Assembly: GCF_900540665.1 (NCBI RefSeq)
Contig: NZ_UQGV01000002.1
Location: forward strand, 15,316 to 79,315
DNA from: an uncultured Catenibacterium sp.
GTDB lineage: Bacteria > Bacillota_I > Bacilli_A > Erysipelotrichales > Coprobacillaceae
DNA: 64,000 nucleotides
Reading direction: 5' to 3'
The notes under the pieces are model-generated. The model did no database searches. It saw only the letters and a list, made by a program, of their open reading frames with translations, and had not been told where the DNA came from. This document shows positions 27,329-34,961 of the stretch, piece after piece (position 1 is the first letter of the stretch; each line of letters starts with the position of its first letter). The translations under genes were made by a program, and so were the position numbers.

Positions 27329-28177
27329 TTATTTAACCCCCTTCATTAAGTTACACATACGGTCTGCATTGCTGTCAACAAGATGTTCTTCTTCCTTGAA
27401 CATTCTCTGTCTTGCCATTAATTCATCAAAGTCAACATTTAAACCATCAAAGTCTGGTCCATCAACACAGGCAAACTTGATCTTACCATCAACAGTCACA
27501 CGGCAGCATCCACACATACCAGTACCATCAATCATGATTGGGTTAAGTGAAACCATTGTCTTAATATCTCTAGGCTTAGTTACTCCAACAACTGCCTTCA
27601 TCATTACGACTGGTCCGATTGCGATAACTTCATCATACTTTTCACCCTTATCAAGTAAATCAGTTAAAACATCAGTTACAAAACCTTTTGTACCTACAGA
27701 ACCATCATTAGTTGCGATATAAACATTATCACAGAATTCTTTAAAACGATCTGCCCATAATACATACTGTTCTTCACGTCCACCGATAATTACATCAACC
27801 TTAGTACCAAGTTCAGCTAACTTTCTTAACTGTGGGAATAATGGTGCACTACCAACACCACCAGCTACACCGATGACATGATCTTTCTTTTCTAGATGAG
27901 TTGGTACTCCAAGAGGACCTACGAAGTCAGTGATATAATCGCCTTCTTCTAACTTTGCAAGCTGTTTAGTAGAGTAACCTACAATCTGATAAATTATTGT
28001 GATTGTTTCCTTTTCTCTATCATAATCAGCAATTGTAAGAGGGATTCTTTCTCCATCTTCTCCTACACGTAAAATAATAAACTGCCCTGGTTCACATTTT
28101 CTTGCAACCATTGGCGCATGTACTTCCATTAACTCTACAACGTCATTAAGTACTTCTTTCTTTACAATCTTATACAT
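27329..28177 (-). CDS. nfnA: NfnA-type FAD/[2Fe-2S] subunit
   Basis: The 282-residue protein has an FNR-type FAD-binding domain (GERIPLTIADYD), an NAD-binding domain (GVAGGVGSAPLFPQL) and a C-terminal Cys cluster GMCGCCRVTVDG plus ACVDGPDFDG for a [2Fe-2S] centre. This is the small subunit of NfnAB, which couples NADH and reduced ferredoxin to NADPH formation. Stand-alone relatives are annotated as sulfide dehydrogenase or dihydroorotate dehydrogenase electron-transfer subunit. It is followed by nfnB after one base. Confidence 0.9.
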   Translation of the reverse strand: MYKIVKKEVLNDVVELMEVHAPMVARKCEPGQFIILRVGEDGERIPLTIADYDREKETITIIYQIVGYSTKQLAKLEEGDYITDFVGPLGVPTHLEKKDHVIGVAGGVGSAPLFPQLRKLAELGTKVDVIIGGREEQYVLWADRFKEFCDNVYIATNDGSVGTKGFVTDVLTDLLDKGEKYDEVIAIGPVVMMKAVVGVTKPRDIKTMVSLNPIMIDGTGMCGCCRVTVDGKIKFACVDGPDFDGLNVDFDELMARQRMFKEEEHLVDSNADRMCNLMKGVK

Positions 28178-28344
28178 ATTCTCAATCCTTTCTGAATCTT
28201 ATTTAATCTTATCACATATTAGGTTTGTATTCAATGTCGCTTGATAGTAAATCAATGCGCTACCATATGGCATTTTCAAGAATTGAGAGGTTGTTGACAG
28301 ATGTAATTATTTGTGTTTTAGTTATTGAAACAAGGAGAAAAGTT

Positions 28345-29133
28345 ATGAATAGGAAAGTTATATTTTTTGATATTGATGGTACTTTATCTACAGAAACAGA
28401 TTTTACTGTTCCTGAAAGTACAAAAAAAGCAATCAAACTAGCTCAGGATAATGGACATATCCTGATGGTGAATACTGGACGTACTATTTGTATTATAGAA
28501 GATATAATTAAGGAATTAGGATTAGATGGTTATATCTGTGGATGTGGGACTAATATCTACTATCATGATAAGGAAATCTATCATGCTACACTTCCTTTAG
28601 AATTAAAGAAAGGAATCGTGAACAAAGCTGTTGAATTAGATATTGATGCTGTCTTAGAAGGTCCTGAAGCTATTTATTTTCCTGAAGCAATCAAAACAAA
28701 GACAGTTCAGGAAATCAAAAAACGTTATAAAGATATCAAGGTCAATGTACCTGTCTATCATAAAGATGATGAACCTGATTTTGATAAGTTTACTGCGTGG
28801 TATACACCAGAAGATGATATTGAAGCATTTAAGAATGAATTCAAAGATGATTTAGAATATATCCAGCGTGCTGAAGATTTCATCGAAGTTGTTCCTAAAG
28901 CTTGTTCTAAAGCAACAGGTATTCAGACATTTATTGATCTCATTGGGGCTTCTATTGATGATTGTATTTCTATTGGTGATTCTACCAACGATTTACCAAT
29001 GTTGACTTATACAAAAGAATCAGTAGCAATGGGTAATTCTAATCCCATTCTATTTGATTATGTAACCTATATTACAACTGATATTGAAGATGATGGCATC
29101 TATAATGCCTTAAAACATTTTAACGTCATCTAG
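28345..29133 (+). CDS. Cof-type HAD phosphatase
   Basis: One of the few plus-strand genes. The 262-residue protein has motif I FFDIDGTLS, motif II VNTGRT and motif IV ISIGDSTNDLPML, with an IIB cap between. I start it at MNRKVIFFDI because AAGGAG lies seven bases upstream; the open frame extends 40 codons further without a ribosome-binding site. Divergent from nfnA and convergent with the next small gene. The substrate is unknown. Confidence 0.9.
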   Translation: MNRKVIFFDIDGTLSTETDFTVPESTKKAIKLAQDNGHILMVNTGRTICIIEDIIKELGLDGYICGCGTNIYYHDKEIYHATLPLELKKGIVNKAVELDIDAVLEGPEAIYFPEAIKTKTVQEIKKRYKDIKVNVPVYHKDDEPDFDKFTAWYTPEDDIEAFKNEFKDDLEYIQRAEDFIEVVPKACSKATGIQTFIDLIGASIDDCISIGDSTNDLPMLTYTKESVAMGNSNPILFDYVTYITTDIEDDGIYNALKHFNVI

Positions 29134-29135
29134 CC

Positions 29136-29168
29136 AAAAAGCAGCCCATTTTATTTAGGCTGCTTTTT
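29136..29168. terminator. Bidirectional terminator
   Basis: AAAAAGCAGCC, loop, GGCTGCTTTTT between two convergent genes. The symmetric A and T tracts suit termination in both directions. Confidence 0.85.
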
Positions 29169-29385
29169 GAAATGATACGATTCTTTCTCCATGGAATGAG
29201 ACTTGTCCCTTTTGTCCTTCTAGATATTTATGAGGCTTAGTGATTTTAAGTATAATTTCTTTTCCGAGCTCTGATTCAAATATGATCTTATCTTCAAGGA
29301 CTTCTTTTACAGTCACATCTTCAGTGATGTAGTATCTTGTTAGGAACAAATATAAGAATAACAATAGTAGAAAAATAAAAAGCAC
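29155..29385 (-). CDS. Small membrane-anchored protein of unknown function
   Basis: I use a GTG start at 29385, six bases after GAGGTG, giving 76 residues that open directly with a membrane span (LFIFLLLLFLYLFLTRYY). A small beta-rich domain follows (TVKEVLEDKIIFESELGKEI, and GQKGQVSFHGERIVSF), resembling a short OB- or NfeD-like barrel. The open frame extends eight codons upstream to an ATG with no good ribosome-binding site. Function unknown. Confidence 0.6.
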   Translation of the reverse strand: MLFIFLLLLFLYLFLTRYYITEDVTVKEVLEDKIIFESELGKEIILKITKPHKYLEGQKGQVSFHGERIVSFQKAA

Positions 29386-29409
29386 AAGATTCACCTCTTT
29401 CATATACAA

Positions 29410-29755
29410 TTATTGTAACAGAAAAGATGTGTAATACTTGTGATTTTTTTAGTTTAATATATTTTTTTGGAATACCCATAATCGACAGATTACGATTTAA
29501 GAGAAATGCGGAGTAGAAAAATTCAGGAAATAAACTATCTTTCTATGACTGATAGAAAATGATTGCTGTAAGTATTTCTAATTTTATCCATCACAGTTTT
29601 TCGTTATCTATAACTCACTACAATTTTGTAGTAAGTTATAGATATAAAATCTATTTGAGATATACCACAGAGTGAACTATGATCTGAATGATGTGGCAGG
29701 TTCACCTTCATGAACGCTGGATAATCAGTGCTTATGAAATTTAATTTTCATTAGC
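29410..29755. other. Intergenic region without a recognisable gene
   Basis: No coding frame could be supported. It contains one strong hairpin (29605-29644) with no adjacent T tract, and a weaker one near 29698-29716. It separates the small membrane protein gene from the truncated vanZ-like gene and may contain eroded sequence from the deletion or insertion history of this locus. Confidence 0.4.
29605..29644. repeat. Inverted repeat (hairpin)
   Basis: TATCTATAACT, one base, ACTAC, a 6-base loop, GTAGT, one base, AGTTATAGATA. Sixteen paired positions with one mismatched pair. No U tract follows on either strand, so it is not a standard terminator. Confidence 0.7.
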
Positions 29756-30214
29756 CTATGGTTTATGAGTATTCAAAATAATTTTTTTTACGAAAGGTAT
29801 CTTCATTATGATATATAGAATCAGTACGCCGCTCATATTCAGAATAATATCATCTATATCTGCTGATCCAACCTTCCAAATATATTGAATGACTTCTACT
29901 CCTATAATCATAAATAAGAAAAAGAGGAAGTAAGATAGAAATGAACGCATTGGTTTAAATAAGACATATACAAAATACCCAAAAGGCATAAACAAAATGA
30001 CATTCCCAATCATTTTCAGAATAATATTCTTAATAGGTAATGTATGTCTTTCATAAGCCGTGTAATAAAGAAATATTGTCTTTAATGGACTGATATTCAC
30101 ACTACTTATAACTTTAACACGTCTTAATGCTGGGTTAAGGAACAATTGATAAATAAGATTTACAAGGTAGATGATGAATGCGATACTGTCAACTACCCAC
30201 GACCTAAAGGTCAT
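29756..30214 (-). CDS. VanZ-like membrane protein, N-terminus replaced by IS sequence
   Basis: The C-terminal part (from IAFIIYLVNL on) looks like a VanZ-family membrane protein with four spans and the conserved segment ILFMPFGYFVYVLF followed by GVEVIQY. The first ten codons (MTFRSWVVDS) are the right-end hairpin of the IS605-type element, so the natural start and any upstream part are lost. The open frame persists by chance through the IS end. VanZ-like proteins are linked to glycopeptide tolerance, but this remnant should not be taken as a resistance gene. Confidence 0.65.
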   Translation of the reverse strand: MTFRSWVVDSIAFIIYLVNLIYQLFLNPALRRVKVISSVNISPLKTIFLYYTAYERHTLPIKNIILKMIGNVILFMPFGYFVYVLFKPMRSFLSYFLFFLFMIIGVEVIQYIWKVGSADIDDIILNMSGVLILYIIMKIPFVKKIILNTHKP

Positions 30215-30345
30215 GGGCTTGTAACTGCCCAGTCGTACTAACGGTTTACACCTCCGACCTTTAACCCCAATAGATATTGCTATCTAAAGTGGCGTTACAT
30301 CATAGGGTGGTTGACAGCACCCTTTGCAGCAGAGTTTACTCTGCT
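30186..30345 (-). ncRNA. Candidate omega RNA (reRNA) of the TnpB nuclease
   Basis: The minus-strand transcript downstream of tnpB contains a 13-position stem (CTGTCAACCACCC at 30305-30317 with GGGTAGTTGACAG at 30186-30198, one mismatch) enclosing further hairpins, ending with CCCATGACC-TTTA-GGTCGTGGG at the element end. In IS605-family elements the guide RNA of TnpB comes from exactly this 3' region and its guide is the flanking DNA. Inferred from family knowledge and structure. Confidence 0.5.
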
Positions 30346-31475
30346 ACAACTGTATTAGGTACTTGGCTATCTGCAAGATAGTTTATTCCCATACGATACA
30401 GATTCATAGCTCCAATGCGGTCATCATTAGATTTATAACCACATTTTTTGCAGGTGAACAGATGTATCTTCTTATTGCGGTTAGACTTTTCAGCATGTCC
30501 ACAGCAAGGGCAGCACTGGCTTGTATAGCGAGGGTCTACCTTAATAACAGAAGACTGATTCTGTTTTGCTTTGTAGATTAGTTTCTGCTCAAGGTCATAG
30601 AAAGACCATGAAACAGAAACATAACGATCTTTAGTTTTAACACGTTCTGTAGCATTACGAATACCTGACAAATCCTCCAATACAAAGAGAGTGTGCTTTG
30701 GGTTGTTTTCAACGAGTGCCTTCGATACCTGATGGTTAATATCCTGCATCCAACGGTTTTCTCGCTGACCGATAGCTTTTAGTCTTCGTCTTGAGGATGG
30801 CGTATGTCGCATTTGGAGTTCCTTACGAAGTTTGGAATAGTTAGCACGTTTCTGTTTAATAGCTTTACCACTCACAAACCCAGACTTATGTTTGCTGTCA
30901 TAAGTTGCAACAACAAAGTTAATACCTCTGTCAATACCTACAACATTACAGATGTCAGAAATATTACTTTCTTCAATCTCATAGGTAACTGGTATATGCA
31001 GATAGTATTTACCATGCTTACTTACAAGTTTGGCAGTACCAAACTTATAAATCGTATGATCGAAATACTTAGACATTCCATCTGAAAAATAAGATAACTT
31101 TACACGACCATTAAGTGTATTGATTGAAAAACGGTTTTGTGTTAAGGAATAATCTCTGTTCCAAACCAAATCATACTGAGGTTTTTTGAACGATGGTTTA
31201 ATCCACTCATTCTGATTCTCAAGAATGGTCTTATATCTGGCAATAACAGTCTTCAAAACAGACTGAGCCATCTGCGATTTAAGGTTAAACTTTTCTCGTA
31301 AAGTAGAATACAAAGCCTTATTAAGTGAAAACTGCTTTAAGTCATGAGTGCGGAATACATAGTCTGAAACATAATTACAGGCATTACGATAAACAGACAT
31401 TGTTTCATCAAGCAAAACCTTATCTGTTTCAGCTACGATTATTTGAATTTTAGCTGTAATAGTCATCTGTTCCAT
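30336..31475 (-). CDS. tnpB: TnpB, IS605-family RNA-guided nuclease
   Basis: The 379-residue protein has the RuvC-like active site: GIDRGINFVVATYD (first Asp), FVLEDLSGIRN (Glu) and SNDDRIGAMNLYRM (last Asp). The zinc finger CCPCCGHAEKSN...TCKKCG lies between the Glu and the last Asp. All key residues and the full family length (about 370-400) are present, so the nuclease looks functional. TnpB uses an omega RNA to cut DNA at sites next to the transposon target motif and helps the element persist. A strong GGAG start follows a large inverted repeat. Confidence 0.93.
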   Translation of the reverse strand: MEQMTITAKIQIIVAETDKVLLDETMSVYRNACNYVSDYVFRTHDLKQFSLNKALYSTLREKFNLKSQMAQSVLKTVIARYKTILENQNEWIKPSFKKPQYDLVWNRDYSLTQNRFSINTLNGRVKLSYFSDGMSKYFDHTIYKFGTAKLVSKHGKYYLHIPVTYEIEESNISDICNVVGIDRGINFVVATYDSKHKSGFVSGKAIKQKRANYSKLRKELQMRHTPSSRRRLKAIGQRENRWMQDINHQVSKALVENNPKHTLFVLEDLSGIRNATERVKTKDRYVSVSWSFYDLEQKLIYKAKQNQSSVIKVDPRYTSQCCPCCGHAEKSNRNKKIHLFTCKKCGYKSNDDRIGAMNLYRMGINYLADSQVPNTVVAE

Positions 31476-31490
31476 AGATGTACTCCTTTC

Positions 31491-31549
31491 ATAGATATTT
31501 CACTATATGTTATATCTAAATTATATCTAATTTATAGCGAAATATCTAT
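31491..31549. repeat. 17-bp inverted repeat between tnpA and tnpB
   Basis: ATAGATATTTCACTATA (31491-31507) and TATAGCGAAATATCTAT (31533-31549) are inverse complements except for one G-U-compatible position. The loop has the direct repeat TTATATCTAA twice. On the minus strand it ends just before the tnpB ribosome-binding site. Confidence 0.8.
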
Positions 31550-31564
31550 ATTTTGAGGTGAACT

Positions 31565-31957
31565 GTGGATAGTAGATACAATCGTCATAACAGCTGAAAA
31601 TACAGCCTGAAAGTACATATAGTTCTAGTAACCAAATACCGCAAACAACTACTAAAAGACTCTATCGCCGATGATGTTAAACAAAAGATTCTCGATATAG
31701 CTAATACTCGTGGCTACGAAATTATTGCGATAGATACTGACAAAGCCCATATACATTTCTTATTAAGTTACGATACAACAGATAGAGTTTGAATTGTAAA
31801 GCAGGAAACAACATACCACTTATAGCATAAGTATAGTTCGGTCTTATCAAAACAGTATTGGAAGGAAAAAACATTTTGGTCAGATGGTTATTTTGCTTGC
31901 AGCATTGGAGAAGTGTCATCAGCAACTATACAAAAATATATTGAAAGTCAGGGATAA
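31565..31957 (+). pseudogene. tnpA: IS200-like Y1 transposase tnpA, three nonsense codons
   Basis: Read from GTG at 31565 after GAGGTGA, one frame gives the whole IS200-type transposase (MDSRYNRHNS, KYSLKVHIVLVTKYRKQLL, AHIHFLLS, FWSDGYFACSIGEV, ATIQKYIESQG) but is interrupted by TGA at 31595, TGA at 31790 and TAG at 31823. The HUH motif (HIH) and catalytic Tyr are still visible and there is no frameshift. The element cannot transpose itself unless helped in trans. Confidence 0.85.
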
Positions 31958-32015
31958 TAGATAACGATTTACGAGGCTCCTCCCACCACCTATTGGCAGT
32001 GGGTTTCCGCCTATG

Positions 32016-32048
32016 ACAAAAAAGAGGAAAGCCGTAAGGCTTTCCTCT
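32016..32048 (-). terminator. Terminator after adhE
   Basis: AGAGGAAAGCC, TTAC loop, GGCTTTCCTCT and six U on the minus strand, fifteen bases after the adhE stop. Confidence 0.9.
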
Positions 32049-32063
32049 AAGTGGTTTTAAGAA

Positions 32064-34715
32064 TTATTTCTTAGCGAATGGAGATTCGTAATCGTAAATT
32101 GTATTTAAGATACCTTCCATATCTTTAACCATAGGCATTCTTGGGTTAGCAGGAGTACACTGGTCTTCATATGCGTTCATAGCGATTCTATGTACTGATT
32201 CTTCCCAATCATCTTTGCTGATGTTCTGTGACTTAACGTTTACAGCACCACCAACTTTTACCCATAACTTTTCAACAGCCTGTGCGAACATTTCAACACC
32301 TTCTGCATCAGTCTTTGGATGTAAGCCGATTAATTCTGCTAATTCTCTATATTTCTTATCTGCCTTATAGTCTTCGATCTTTGGCCAGATGTTTAACTTA
32401 GTTGGAACTGTACCATTGTATCTGATTACATGTGGTAATAACATACCGTTAGTACGTCCGTGAGGAATATGCCATTCTCCACCGATCTTATGAGCTAATG
32501 AGTGGTTCATACCTAAGAATGCGTTAGCGAATGCCATACCTGCGATTGATGCAGCGTTATGCATCTTGATTCTAGCTTCTGCATCACCTTCAAGTACTGA
32601 CTTTTCAAGGTTTTCGAATACTAACTTAACAGCCTGTTTAGCCCAACCATCAGTGAAGTCAGATGCTAAGATTGAAACATATGCTTCAATAGCATGAGTT
32701 AATACGTCGATACCAGTATCAGCAGCGATTCTTGGTGGCATAGACATAGCGAATTCAGGGTCAACAATTGCGATTGTTGGAGTTAAAGCGTAGTCAGTTA
32801 ATGGATATTTCTTGTTTTCCTTAGTATCAGTGATAACTGCGAATGGAGTTACTTCTGAACCTGTACCTGAAGTAGTTGGGATACATACTAACTTAGCTTT
32901 CTTACCAAGTTCTGGGAACTTGAATGCTCTCTTTCTGATATCCATGAATTTCTGCTTGATGTCATCGAAGTTAACTTCTGGATGTTCATACATTAACCAC
33001 ATAACCTTAGCAGCATCCATTGAAGATCCACCACCGATAGCAATAATTGTATCAGGCTGGAAGCTCTTCATGATTTCAAGACCCTTAAGAGTCATATCTA
33101 AAGATGGATCTGGTTCAACGTCGATGAATAAGTCAACATCTACTTTGTTACGTCTTCTTCTGATAGCATCTTCGATCTTTGCTACATAACCAAGGTCATA
33201 CATACCTCTGTCAGTAACGATCATTGCTTTCTTCATATCCTTCATATCTCTAAGATATCTGATTGAATTTCTTTCGAAATAAATCTTAGGAGGAAGTTTA
33301 ACCCATTGCATATTGTTGTTACGTCTCCCTATTCTCTTAATATTTAGTAAGTTAATAGCACTTACGTTGTTTGATACTGAGTTATGACCATAAGAACCAC
33401 AACCAAGTGTTAATGAAGGTAAGAATGCATTGTATACTGAACCGATACCACCGAATGTAGATGGAGCGTTTTCAATAATACGGATAGCTTTGATTCTCTT
33501 ACCAAATGCTTTAGAAATTTCATGATTAGTAGTATGGATTGCAGCTGAATGTCCTAAACCGTTGAATTCAACAGTCTGAGCAGCTTTTTCAATACCATCT
33601 TCAGTAGAGTTTGCTTTGATCATACCTAATACTGGAGAAAGTTTTTCTCTAGTCATTGGTTCGTTAGGACCGATTTCCTTAACTTCACAAACTAAGATCT
33701 GAATATCATCAGATACTTTGAAACCAGCCTGTTCAGCAATCCAAGTAGCGTTCTTACCTGGAACGATGCTGTTTAATCTAGCTTCATTTACGTTTTCACT
33801 GTATGCTGTTACACCGAACATGAACTGTTCAAGTTTCTTCTTTTCTTCAGCATTACAGAAATGTACATGATAACGACCGAATTCTTTCTTGAATTCATCA
33901 TAGATTTCGTGGTCTACAACAGCAACCTGTTCAGATGCACAAATCATACCATTATCGAATGATTTTGATAAATAAATATCGTTTGCTGCCATTTTGATTT
34001 TAGCAGACTTTTCTACGTATGCAGGAACGTTACCAGCACCTACACCTAAAGCAGGTTTACCACAAGAGTAAGCAGCCTTAACCATTGCGTTACCACCAGT
34101 AGCTAAGATAGTAGCAACACCTGGATGATTCATTAATGCACCAGTTGCATACATAGTTTTCATTGGTAACCACTGGATTACGTTCTTAGGAGCACCAGCT
34201 TTTACAGCAGCATCTAACATTACCTTAGCAGCCATAACTGAACAGTCATGAGCACCTGGGTGGAATGAGAAGATGATTGGGTTTCTAGTCTTAATAGCGA
34301 TTAAAGACTTGAAGATAACTGTAGAAGTTGGGTTTGTTACTGGAACGATACCACAAACAACACCAACTGGTTCAGCGATTTCAGTGATACCAGTAAGTGG
34401 ATCTTCATTAATAATACCTACAGTCTTTGTATGACGCATGTTGTTAGTAACATATTCACAAGCGAATAAGTTCTTAACAGCCTTGTCTTCAAATACACCA
34501 CGGCCAGTTTCTTTTACAGCAGCTTCTGCAAGAACACCGTGCTGATCTAGACCAGCAACTGACATCTTTGCTACGATGTAGTCAACAGTTTCCTGATCAA
34601 AACCTTCGAATTCGTCTAATGCTGTTAATGCGTTATTAACTAACTCATCAATGCAAGCATCAGTCTTTTCTTCTGTCCATTCTTCAACTTTCTTTTCGAC
34701 TTTCTTATCAGCCAT
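32064..34715 (-). CDS. adhE: Bifunctional aldehyde-alcohol dehydrogenase
   Basis: AdhE reduces acetyl-CoA to ethanol in two NADH-consuming steps and forms spirosomes. The 883-residue protein has an N-terminal acylating aldehyde dehydrogenase (catalytic Cys in DNGMICASEQ) and a C-terminal iron-dependent alcohol dehydrogenase (AIGGGSSMDAAKVMW, and the iron-binding NHSLAHKIGGEWHIPHGRTN). I start it at MADKKVEKK after GGAGGATATAAAA; the 40-codon upstream extension crosses the promoter and Rex site. It is the main fermentative redox sink seen in the window. Confidence 0.97.
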   Translation of the reverse strand: MADKKVEKKVEEWTEEKTDACIDELVNNALTALDEFEGFDQETVDYIVAKMSVAGLDQHGVLAEAAVKETGRGVFEDKAVKNLFACEYVTNNMRHTKTVGIINEDPLTGITEIAEPVGVVCGIVPVTNPTSTVIFKSLIAIKTRNPIIFSFHPGAHDCSVMAAKVMLDAAVKAGAPKNVIQWLPMKTMYATGALMNHPGVATILATGGNAMVKAAYSCGKPALGVGAGNVPAYVEKSAKIKMAANDIYLSKSFDNGMICASEQVAVVDHEIYDEFKKEFGRYHVHFCNAEEKKKLEQFMFGVTAYSENVNEARLNSIVPGKNATWIAEQAGFKVSDDIQILVCEVKEIGPNEPMTREKLSPVLGMIKANSTEDGIEKAAQTVEFNGLGHSAAIHTTNHEISKAFGKRIKAIRIIENAPSTFGGIGSVYNAFLPSLTLGCGSYGHNSVSNNVSAINLLNIKRIGRRNNNMQWVKLPPKIYFERNSIRYLRDMKDMKKAMIVTDRGMYDLGYVAKIEDAIRRRRNKVDVDLFIDVEPDPSLDMTLKGLEIMKSFQPDTIIAIGGGSSMDAAKVMWLMYEHPEVNFDDIKQKFMDIRKRAFKFPELGKKAKLVCIPTTSGTGSEVTPFAVITDTKENKKYPLTDYALTPTIAIVDPEFAMSMPPRIAADTGIDVLTHAIEAYVSILASDFTDGWAKQAVKLVFENLEKSVLEGDAEARIKMHNAASIAGMAFANAFLGMNHSLAHKIGGEWHIPHGRTNGMLLPHVIRYNGTVPTKLNIWPKIEDYKADKKYRELAELIGLHPKTDAEGVEMFAQAVEKLWVKVGGAVNVKSQNISKDDWEESVHRIAMNAYEDQCTPANPRMPMVKDMEGILNTIYDYESPFAKK

Positions 34716-34766
34716 TTTTATATCCTCCATTGACCAAAATATTTCTTCTTCATATTTTGTAAATTC

Positions 34767-34795
34767 ACTATACATGACTTCTTGTGAAAAAACAA
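34767..34795 (-). promoter_or_regulatory. adhE promoter
   Basis: TTGTTT (34790-34795) and TATAGT (34767-34772) are separated by 17 bp on the minus strand, leaving a 5' leader of about 45 bases. The Rex site lies directly upstream of the -35. Confidence 0.55.
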
Positions 34796-34803
34796 GCATA
34801 CTT

Positions 34804-34821
34804 TTGTGAAAATTTGCACAA
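34804..34821. promoter_or_regulatory. Rex operator upstream of adhE
   Basis: TTGTGAAAATTTGCACAA matches the Firmicute Rex consensus TTGTGAAATATTTCACAA, with its dyad intact except for one pair. Rex represses adhE-type genes when the NADH/NAD+ ratio is low. No rex gene is in the window. Confidence 0.7.
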
Positions 34822-34839
34822 TTTGTACATAGCATTTAC

Positions 34840-34853
34840 TGAAAACGTTTGCA
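34840..34853 (+). promoter_or_regulatory. cre (CcpA) site upstream of adhE
   Basis: TGAAAACGTTTGCA fits the consensus TGWNANCGNTNNCA at every position. It lies 19 bases upstream of the Rex site relative to adhE, about 45 bases before the -35, a position compatible with CcpA activation. A weaker match (TGTGAACGTTTTCT, 34947-34960) lies at the end of hsdR. Confidence 0.6.
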
Positions 34854-34961
34854 GTTTAGGGATATCCGATTGTGTTATTTTGTGCTTAGTTTAATCAAAA
34901 AATTAAATTATAAATATTTTTTATAGTGATAGAATACTCTCAAAAATGTGAACGTTTTCTT

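Larger units (their letters stand above)
30186..32012. mobile_element. IS200/IS605-type element with dead tnpA and intact tnpB
   Basis: Divergent tnpA (plus strand, pseudogene) and tnpB (minus strand) are flanked by subterminal hairpins instead of inverted repeats: CCCACGACC with GGTCATGGG near the right end (30196-30217) and CCCAC with GTGGG near the left end (about 31982-32003). These are hallmarks of single-strand transposition by a Y1 HUH transposase. Boundaries are approximate to about ten bases; the right one is placed where vanZ-like coding sequence begins. Confidence 0.8.

Noticed and set aside
29698..29716. Small GTTCA/TGAAC hairpin as a riboswitch
   Set aside because: Too short, no terminator and no downstream gene in the right place.
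29756..30214. Functional glycopeptide-resistance gene
   Set aside because: The vanZ-like frame is 5'-truncated and fused to IS sequence, with no van cluster nearby.
31722..31925. 67-residue minus-strand open frame inside the IS element
   Set aside because: It is antisense to the tnpA pseudogene, whose conserved transposase motifs explain the sequence.
31565..31957. UGA read as a sense codon (alternative genetic code) in tnpA
   Set aside because: The tnpA frame also has an internal TAG, and UGA terminates other genes here, so nonsense mutation is simpler.
34716..34835. 40-codon extension of AdhE
   Set aside because: The extension would be encoded by the promoter and Rex operator, and MADKKVEKK has its own GGAGG.
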